A DNA stretch of 55,215 nucleotides. Source: an uncultured Bacillota bacterium. GTDB taxonomy: Bacteria; Bacillota_I; Bacilli_A; RF39; UBA660. The stretch is taken from assembly GCA_946617625.1 (NCBI GenBank), contig CAMOKF010000004.1, positions 1 to 55,215 of the forward strand, written 5' to 3'. This document shows, one piece after another, positions 48,912-55,215 of the stretch. Numbering within the stretch: position 1 is the first letter of the stretch; each line of letters opens with the position of its first letter. The translations under genes and the position numbers were made by a program. The notes under the pieces are model-generated. The model was not told the origin of the DNA and made no database searches. It saw only the letters and a program-made list of their open reading frames with translations.

Positions 48912-49757
48912 TTAGTCAGCTCCTTTAACTTCATATGAATCTGTTGCTACAAAGAAGGCTTTTGAATCTATCATTCTAACTCCTTCTTTAACTTTATAAT
49001 AATCTTTAGTTGGTATTACAACAAGAACTACATCCTTCTTTTTTTCTAAGATTCCACCTTTTACTCCAAATTCTGTTGTTCCATGATTTAGTACATCTAT
49101 TATATAACTAGATATTTTATCAGCTTCTGTTGTTACTATAAAGAATGCCTTATTCTTTGATACTCCTAATATTACTTTGTCTATTACGTAGCTACTTATA
49201 TATAAATATATAATTGCATACATTGCTTTTACTATTCCAAAGTATAGTGATGCAACTAGTACTATTGTTGTATTCATTACTAAATTTGTTTTAGCTACAG
49301 GAATTTTAAGCTTTTCAAATAATATTTGACTTATTATACTAAATCCTCCAGAATTATACCCTTGCTTATATATTAGTCCACTAGCTATTCCACTAATAAT
49401 TCCTGCAAATATTGCTATTACAAATATATCTGCTTTTTTTATTATGAATAAATCTACCATGAACCCAGTCATTTTTACATATAATGGATAAATAATACTA
49501 ATATAAGTACTTGCTAATGTTGTTTCTTTTCCTAAAAAAATATAACAAATTATTAGACAAGCTATTGCTAATACAAGTAGAGATACTGATGGATCAATAT
49601 TTAGCGCTGTTTTCAGAATTGTTGCTACTCCTCCTGTACCACCAGATACTATATTCATAGGAAGTAGTAATACATTATAACAAATAGCAGATATTATAAG
49701 GGCAATATTTATTATGATAAAACTACTCCATTTTTTGTTTTTATCAATACTGTTCAT
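48912..49757 (-). CDS. YitT family membrane protein
   Basis: Multi-TM; NVLLLPMNIVSGGTGGVATIL; C-terminal DUF2179-like. Confidence 0.9.
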   Translation of the reverse strand: MNSIDKNKKWSSFIIINIALIISAICYNVLLLPMNIVSGGTGGVATILKTALNIDPSVSLLVLAIACLIICYIFLGKETTLASTYISIIYPLYVKMTGFMVDLFIIKKADIFVIAIFAGIISGIASGLIYKQGYNSGGFSIISQILFEKLKIPVAKTNLVMNTTIVLVASLYFGIVKAMYAIIYLYISSYVIDKVILGVSKNKAFFIVTTEADKISSYIIDVLNHGTTEFGVKGGILEKKKDVVLVVIPTKDYYKVKEGVRMIDSKAFFVATDSYEVKGAD

Positions 49758-49759
49758 TG

Positions 49760-50638
49760 TTACTCACCACCAAATACTTCATAGGCATCAGTAACTACAA
49801 AGAAGGCATCTTTATCTATTTCATTTATTCCAGATCTTAACTTATAATACTCTTTTGTTGGTAAAACACATAATAAAACATTTCTATTTTCTTTTTTAAA
49901 TCCTCCTCTGGCTTTAAAGATAGTTACTCCATGATTTAAGTATTTTAATATATAGGCCTTTACCTCTTCATCTTTATCAGTAATTATATAAAATGCCTTA
50001 CTATCTGATATACCTAAAATAACTCTGTCTGACATAAAACTAATTATATAAATAACTATTATTGAATACATTAAATGTGTTAATCCAAAAACTATAGATG
50101 ATAAAAGTACTATCATTCCATCTGTTAGTAACATACTAGTACCTATACTTATTTTTAAATATTTAGATACTATTTGATTAACTATATCTGTTCCACCGGC
50201 AGTAAATCCTGCTTTAAATATAAGTCCTGCTCCAAATCCAAATAGTAGTCCTCCAAATACTGAGGATAATAATAATTCACTTGTATTAATATAAAATAAG
50301 TCTGTTATATTACTTGTTAAGTTAATAAATAAAGGTAGTAATAGTGCTCCTAGAATAGTAGCAAGTGTTTTTTCTTTACCTAATAAAATTAAACTAACTA
50401 ATAGTAATATTAAGTTACATATTAATATTATTAATGAACTATTAATTGCTATATAATTATTAATTATAATAGCTATTCCTGTTACTCCTCCAGGTACTAA
50501 ATGATTAGGTTCTAGGAATAGATTATATGATATTGATATTAATAATAGTCCTACTATAAAAGTTATAAATCTCTTTACTAATCCTTTTCTTCCTATTTCT
50601 TTTAATATACTCAAATTATCTTTTTCAAATATTTTCAT
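49760..50638 (-). CDS. YitT family membrane protein
   Basis: NLFLEPNHLVPGGVTGIAIII; FTAGGTDIVNQIVSKY; C-terminal DUF2179-like. Confidence 0.9.
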   Translation of the reverse strand: MKIFEKDNLSILKEIGRKGLVKRFITFIVGLLLISISYNLFLEPNHLVPGGVTGIAIIINNYIAINSSLIILICNLILLLVSLILLGKEKTLATILGALLLPLFINLTSNITDLFYINTSELLLSSVFGGLLFGFGAGLIFKAGFTAGGTDIVNQIVSKYLKISIGTSMLLTDGMIVLLSSIVFGLTHLMYSIIVIYIISFMSDRVILGISDSKAFYIITDKDEEVKAYILKYLNHGVTIFKARGGFKKENRNVLLCVLPTKEYYKLRSGINEIDKDAFFVVTDAYEVFGGE

Positions 50639-50639
50639 T

Positions 50640-51720
50640 CTACAACCTCTTTTTTAAATTACTTTCAATAAATATATCTAAATCTCCATCTAACACTCTA
50701 TTAACATCACTTGTTTCAATGTTAGTTCTATGATCTTTGACTAAAGAATATGGGTGCATTATATAACTTCTAATTTGTGATCCAAACTCTATATTTAGTT
50801 GTGCTCCTTTTACTTCTTGCATTTCTTTTTCTTGTTGTTCTAACTTCAACATTAGTAATTTACTTTTTAGCACTTTCATTGCTTCTTCTTTATTTTGTAT
50901 TTGACTTCTTTCGTTTTGACAAGTTACAACTATCTTTGTTGGTAAGTGTGTTATTCTTACTGCTGAATCTGTAGTATTTACTCCTTGTCCTCCTGCTCCT
51001 GTAGATCTATATACATCAATTTTTAAGTCTTTATCATCTATTTGTATTGAATTATCTACTTCTATATCTGGAGTTACTTCTGCTGATGCAAATGAAGTGT
51101 GTCTTCTATTATTTGAATCAAATGGTGATAGTCTTACTAATCTATGAACACCTTTTTCATTTTTTAGATATCCATAAGCGTTTTTTCCTTTAACTTTGAA
51201 TGATACACTTTTTATTCCAGCTTCTTCTCCATATTGAATATCTAGTAATTCTATTTTATATTTTTTTTGTTCACACCAACGTTGATACATTCTATAAATC
51301 ATATTTGCCCAATCACAGGCTTCTGTTCCACCAGCTCCAGAATGAATTTCTACAATACAGTCTTTAGAATCATATGGACCATTTAATAATAAAAGTAGAT
51401 TTAATTTTTCTAATTCCTTATTACAGTTCTTAATGTTTTCTTCTAGTTCTGAATAGTCATCCAATATATCTACTAATTCAGTATTATCAACTATTTGTTG
51501 TTTTAAGTCTTTAATTTGACTTATTAATGATTTTGTATCATTTATTTCTTTTAACACACTTTCAGCTGATTGTCTGTCTTCCCAGAAATTAGGTTCAGTA
51601 GTCTTTAATTCTAATTCTTTTAGTTCTTTTTCTCTTTGATCTATGTCAAAGTGACCTCCATAAGCCATTAATTGTTTCTAAATTATTAGATAATATATTT
51701 AATAAGTCTCTTTTTTCCAT
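50640..51720 (-). CDS. prfB: peptide chain release factor 2, with +1 programmed frameshift at codon 24/25
   Basis: Frame 0 MEKRDLLNILSNNLETINGLWRSL-TGA; shift at CTTTGAC (51645-51651) into DIDQREKELKEL...; GGAGG just upstream; GAGGQGVNTTDSAVRITH. Confidence 0.95.
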
Positions 51721-51855
51721 AGTATCCTCCTATTATTATATCTAGTATATTTATTATAATACTTCTTTTCAGTTGTAGAATATCATATTTTAGTAAATTT
51801 TTAAATATTTATTAAATACTAGTATTATTTTATTATTTTTTACATATATTATTTT

Positions 51856-51930
51856 AGAGGAAGGTTCGCTTTAAGTGTGAAGATCCTCTGTATATAGATA
51901 AAGCTCCTTATATAAAGGAGCTTGTTTTAT
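51856..51930 (+). ncRNA. candidate small RNA: two hairpins, second terminator-like
   Basis: AGAGGA-AGG-TTCGC-N7-GTGAA-GA-TCCTCT (51856-51889), then AAGCTCCTT-N5-AAGGAGCTT-GTTTT (51901-51928). Confidence 0.35.
51901..51923. terminator. intrinsic terminator, possibly bidirectional
   Basis: AAGCTCCTT-ATATA-AAGGAGCTT with T-rich flanks; follows the PH-domain gene on minus strand. Confidence 0.75.
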
Positions 51931-52544
51931 TTATTATTATAAGTTGTGTTATATCCTGGATTTTCTTCAGGTCTATATGCATTAGGATATTCAATATCAG
52001 TTTGTATATCCATAATAGTTTTTTGAATAGTTGGATATATATCATATACATTTTCCACATCGAAAAAAGCTTGTGACATTGAACTATTTGATTCAAAGTA
52101 GATATCTCCTACTCCTAATATTTTGTCAATTATTCCTATTTTTAAATTTATATTAGAAATATCTTTATAATATAGTGTTTGAAAGTTTCCAGCTATAAAT
52201 CCATTTTCTATTATTATTCTTTTATCAGTTACATAGTATGTTGTATTTTTCCATCTTCTAGATGCTGTTATTACTCCACCTAACCATATCCATACTGGCA
52301 TCAAATGTAATGCAAAAAAAGGAACAAAGAATAAAAGCATTGCTTTTGGTGTTTCTACATTCATGATATTAAATATAAAGAATGAATCAATAGTCAACCA
52401 TATAAGTGCTATTGGCATCATTGTAAATACTCTATTTAAAATAAATGCTGACTTTTTAGGTTTTGTTTTTATAATTACATTTTCTCCTTCTACTAAAGGA
52501 TTTATATTTACTTTTTCATTTAATGATTGATCATATTTTGACAT
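51927..52544 (-). CDS. PH-domain (bPH2-like) membrane protein
   Basis: Two TM segments then TTYYVTDKRIIIENGFIAGNFQTLYYKDISNINLKIGIIDKILGVGDIYFES. Confidence 0.8.
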   Translation of the reverse strand: MSKYDQSLNEKVNINPLVEGENVIIKTKPKKSAFILNRVFTMMPIALIWLTIDSFFIFNIMNVETPKAMLLFFVPFFALHLMPVWIWLGGVITASRRWKNTTYYVTDKRIIIENGFIAGNFQTLYYKDISNINLKIGIIDKILGVGDIYFESNSSMSQAFFDVENVYDIYPTIQKTIMDIQTDIEYPNAYRPEENPGYNTTYNNK

Positions 52545-52546
52545 AT

Positions 52547-53077
52547 TTACCTCCATATATTTCCATTAATATGACTAGTTAATGCCATTATAAATGCATT
52601 TTCTGTTATATCAATTCTTGATACTTGATCATGTGTAAGTATTCCTATTCCGCCTTTTCCTTTTGATAAACCATTTCCATTTAATATTTTATCCATAACC
52701 GTTCCAAAATCAGTTGCTTTTATATCATCCATGTATTTTTCTGGTATTGGAAATCCCTGTGATGTTCCAACGCTTTGGAATCCTTCTTTGTCTTCTACTA
52801 CTGCTATATTTAATTCTATAATTGTTCCTAATGATGTAGTTATACCACCTTCTACAGCAATATAGAAGTCTGCTTCTATATTATTATCTTTTGCATACTC
52901 TCTAACATTTTTTACTCTATTTCTTGCTCCAGTTAAAACTTCATTATCAAAAGGTTGATCATTTACATCTGAGCTTACTGGTATTCCTATAACTTCTACA
53001 TCTTTAAAATATCTTTCAAACGCTTTAGTAGCTCCTTCTATTTTACCTGGATTTTTAGTTCCTATTAGTACTTTCAT
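52547..53077 (-). CDS. inosine/xanthosine triphosphatase (YjjX/DUF84 family)
   Basis: MKVLIGTKNPGKIEGATKAFERYF; SSDVNDQPFDNEVLTGARNR; start 53077. Confidence 0.88.
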   Translation of the reverse strand: MKVLIGTKNPGKIEGATKAFERYFKDVEVIGIPVSSDVNDQPFDNEVLTGARNRVKNVREYAKDNNIEADFYIAVEGGITTSLGTIIELNIAVVEDKEGFQSVGTSQGFPIPEKYMDDIKATDFGTVMDKILNGNGLSKGKGGIGILTHDQVSRIDITENAFIMALTSHINGNIWR

Positions 53078-53088
53078 TTTATCTCCTT

Positions 53089-53907
53089 TCACATCTCTTT
53101 TTGTAATACTCTTTTTACTGATCTTAAATTATCTGGTAGTTTAAAGTTATTATGTTCTTCTAACTTATATTTTAAATAACTATAATCATTATCTTTACCT
53201 ACATAATTATTGATAACAGAAGAATTTAATATTACTCCAAAGGAATCAAATATTCGATCTAATTCTTGATCATTAGACTTCATATTTAATAAGTATCCTA
53301 CTGGTCGTAATCCTTGTTTTAATTCTCCTGCAGTATCATAATCATAGTCAAAACATTTTTCTTTATCAGCAACATTAATAATTGCACTTGTTATATCATC
53401 AAAACTGTATGTATCTTTTTCTTCATCATACACTAGATTTATTTGATGATTACGTAGATTTAAATTATCACATATAACACAAGCTGAATAAATATTATTA
53501 TATTCTAATAATAATTTATAATATTGAGAAATTGAATTACATATTCCTTTCTTATTATATATTGTATCTATTAATTCTTGGGCTAAATCTCTTCCAATAT
53601 TATGATTATCTTCTTTTCTTTTTTCTTCTAAAACTTTAAATAATTCTATATTTTTAAGGTCATTATCTTCTAAATACTGGCTTATAAAATCTATTTTTTG
53701 AATATAATTATCATCTTTTGTATGAAGATTCATTAAGTAAATATCAATTAATTTACCATAATCATAGTCTATATTATTACAAAGATAATTAAATATGACT
53801 CTTCTTTTTTCATAGTTTGATAATTCATTTTTATTTATATTTTCAAAGATCTTTTTATCTTCTTCTACTAACTTTTTACTTATTTCTTCCCAATTACCAA
53901 ACTTCAT
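53089..53907 (-). CDS. transglutaminase-like protein
   Basis: GICNSISQYYKLLLEY ... NHQINLVYDEEKDTYSFDD (Cys-His-Asp order). Confidence 0.6.
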   Translation of the reverse strand: MKFGNWEEISKKLVEEDKKIFENINKNELSNYEKRRVIFNYLCNNIDYDYGKLIDIYLMNLHTKDDNYIQKIDFISQYLEDNDLKNIELFKVLEEKRKEDNHNIGRDLAQELIDTIYNKKGICNSISQYYKLLLEYNNIYSACVICDNLNLRNHQINLVYDEEKDTYSFDDITSAIINVADKEKCFDYDYDTAGELKQGLRPVGYLLNMKSNDQELDRIFDSFGVILNSSVINNYVGKDNDYSYLKYKLEEHNNFKLPDNLRSVKRVLQKEM

Positions 53908-53942
53908 GTTATCACTCCTATAAATATAATAACATAAACAAA

Positions 53943-53962
53943 AAAAGATATAAATATATCTT
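53943..53962 (-). terminator. intrinsic terminator
   Basis: AAAGATATA / TATATCTTT plus T run on minus strand. Confidence 0.6.
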
Positions 53963-55215
53963 TATTTTGTTAATACATATCCATCGATATATATTTCATC
54001 TAATTGTGGTTCATTATTCTTAATAATTAGATATAGATTCATATCTTTTATATAATAGTAAGTATTATCATCTATTTTTATTAATGGGTTTTTTTCTACA
54101 TATTTTGAATATTCTTCATCAAGTATATTATCTTTTTCTTTATACATTTCATTTATATATTCAGAAAAATCATATGATACTTTTTTATCTATATATGCTT
54201 TATTTTTATTACTTTGTACTGTTAATTCTTTCATAGTTTTATATTCACTTATATCTATTATTTCTTTTCCATGATGGGACAAGTATAAATATCTGTTATC
54301 ATCGTCATAATAAATTGGTGTATATAATTCTTCAAAGTCTATTTTCTTTAGATAGTCAGGAAACAAATATTTTACTTCATTTTCATTAAAGCTATCTACA
54401 ATTGCACGATATGCTGAGTATACTTTTCTCTTTTGACCATTTTCTAATTTTTCAATATTTGTATCTTCTTTTATCTCTTCTTTAATAACTTTTATTTGAC
54501 TTCTAGTTACAACATCCATCATATTTGTATATGGTAAAACATTAGTGACTATTAAAGTTACTGCTATTAGTATAAATATATTTGATATGTACTTTTTATT
54601 TTTATATGTTAAAAATACTATAGTTCCTATTTCAATTACTAATAATGCTATTCCTAAATATCTATTTAGTGTTATTCCATAATCGTTTATTCTTATTGCT
54701 AGAGAATATATTTGAAGTATCAATGGTATTATAAATAAAGGAGCTAAATACTTGTTATTATACTCATAATATTTACTTTTATATTTACCTGAAAATATAG
54801 TTATTGGAACCATAAATATAAATAAACTACTACATATTGCAAATACTTCATTTTGAGGTACTTCTAATTCTAATATTATTTTTACTATATATATCAATAT
54901 AATAGCAAATGCTATATCAAATAAAGGTATTAAAATCTTACTAATTAATATATCTATAAATTTACTTAATTCATAATCTTCTGTTAATAAACCATTTAGC
55001 ATGTTAGGAACAGTATACAAAAGAAATACAATATATAATATTCTTTCATAAATATCAAAATCTATACTAAATATAAGTGTATCTATGATACCTATAATCA
55101 TAAATAGTCCTATTATAATTATTATTGAATTAGTTCCTATTATAAATTCATTTTCAAATAACTTACATAGATACTCTGATATTTTCTTTTTAGGTAAAAT
55201 TATTTTATATAAAGT
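53962..55215 (-). CDS. DUF4153-like multi-TM membrane protein, truncated by the window edge
   Basis: ORF-track M at 55101 is internal: the frame stays open upstream (…LYKIILPKKKISEYLCKLFENEFIIGTNSIIIIIGLFMIIG) to the end of the window. Confidence 0.55.
   Translation of the reverse strand, partial: TLYKIILPKKKISEYLCKLFENEFIIGTNSIIIIIGLFMIIGIIDTLIFSIDFDIYERILYIVFLLYTVPNMLNGLLTEDYELSKFIDILISKILIPLFDIAFAIILIYIVKIILELEVPQNEVFAICSSLFIFMVPITIFSGKYKSKYYEYNNKYLAPLFIIPLILQIYSLAIRINDYGITLNRYLGIALLVIEIGTIVFLTYKNKKYISNIFILIAVTLIVTNVLPYTNMMDVVTRSQIKVIKEEIKEDTNIEKLENGQKRKVYSAYRAIVDSFNENEVKYLFPDYLKKIDFEELYTPIYYDDDNRYLYLSHHGKEIIDISEYKTMKELTVQSNKNKAYIDKKVSYDFSEYINEMYKEKDNILDEEYSKYVEKNPLIKIDDNTYYYIKDMNLYLIIKNNEPQLDEIYIDGYVLTK

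Noticed and set aside
51645-51651. In-frame TGA in prfB as evidence of TGA-Trp recoding
   Set aside because: It is the standard RF2 frameshift site; Trp is encoded by TGG throughout the window.
51908-52096. 62-aa minus-strand ORF overlapping the PH-domain gene
   Set aside because: Out-of-frame overlap with a well-supported CDS and runs into the terminator.
1-55215. tRNA or rRNA genes
   Set aside because: No cloverleaf-like or conserved rRNA sequence recognised by eye; a tRNAscan/Infernal run would be needed to be sure.

Overview
AT-rich chromosomal window, probably from a Firmicutes/Bacilli-type bacterium using the standard code (prfB is present with its autoregulatory frameshift). Nearly all genes are on the minus strand. 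Housekeeping genes flank a roughly 21.5 kb accessory locus (about 8.47-30.06 kb) lying between uvrA and uvrB. The locus encodes: seven small membrane-signal proteins resembling TasA/camelysin SipW-dependent proteins; three divergent signal peptidase I paralogues with different predicted catalytic dyads; a 2621-aa secreted protein with about two dozen [FY]GG(G/S)N-type repeats (probable beta-helix) and no visible LPXTG anchor; a membrane-anchored McrB-like AAA+ ATPase beside a DUF2357-like protein with no obvious nuclease domain; and several unrecognised cytosolic partners. I regard this locus as the best candidate for an undescribed system, possibly a surface fibre or matrix assembly machine. 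Other signals: a promoter flanked by 12-bp direct repeats exactly 50 bp apart, a probable attenuator inside the surface operon, a CIRCE element on a clpB lacking its N domain, a perfect 16-bp palindrome filling an ABC-transporter promoter spacer, a TCCACA-N5-TGTGGA hairpin family, a possible small RNA near 51.86-51.93 kb, a degenerate YfiH/PgeF-like protein, and tandem histidine kinases with no response regulator in the window. All calls come from reading the sequence; no database search was run.
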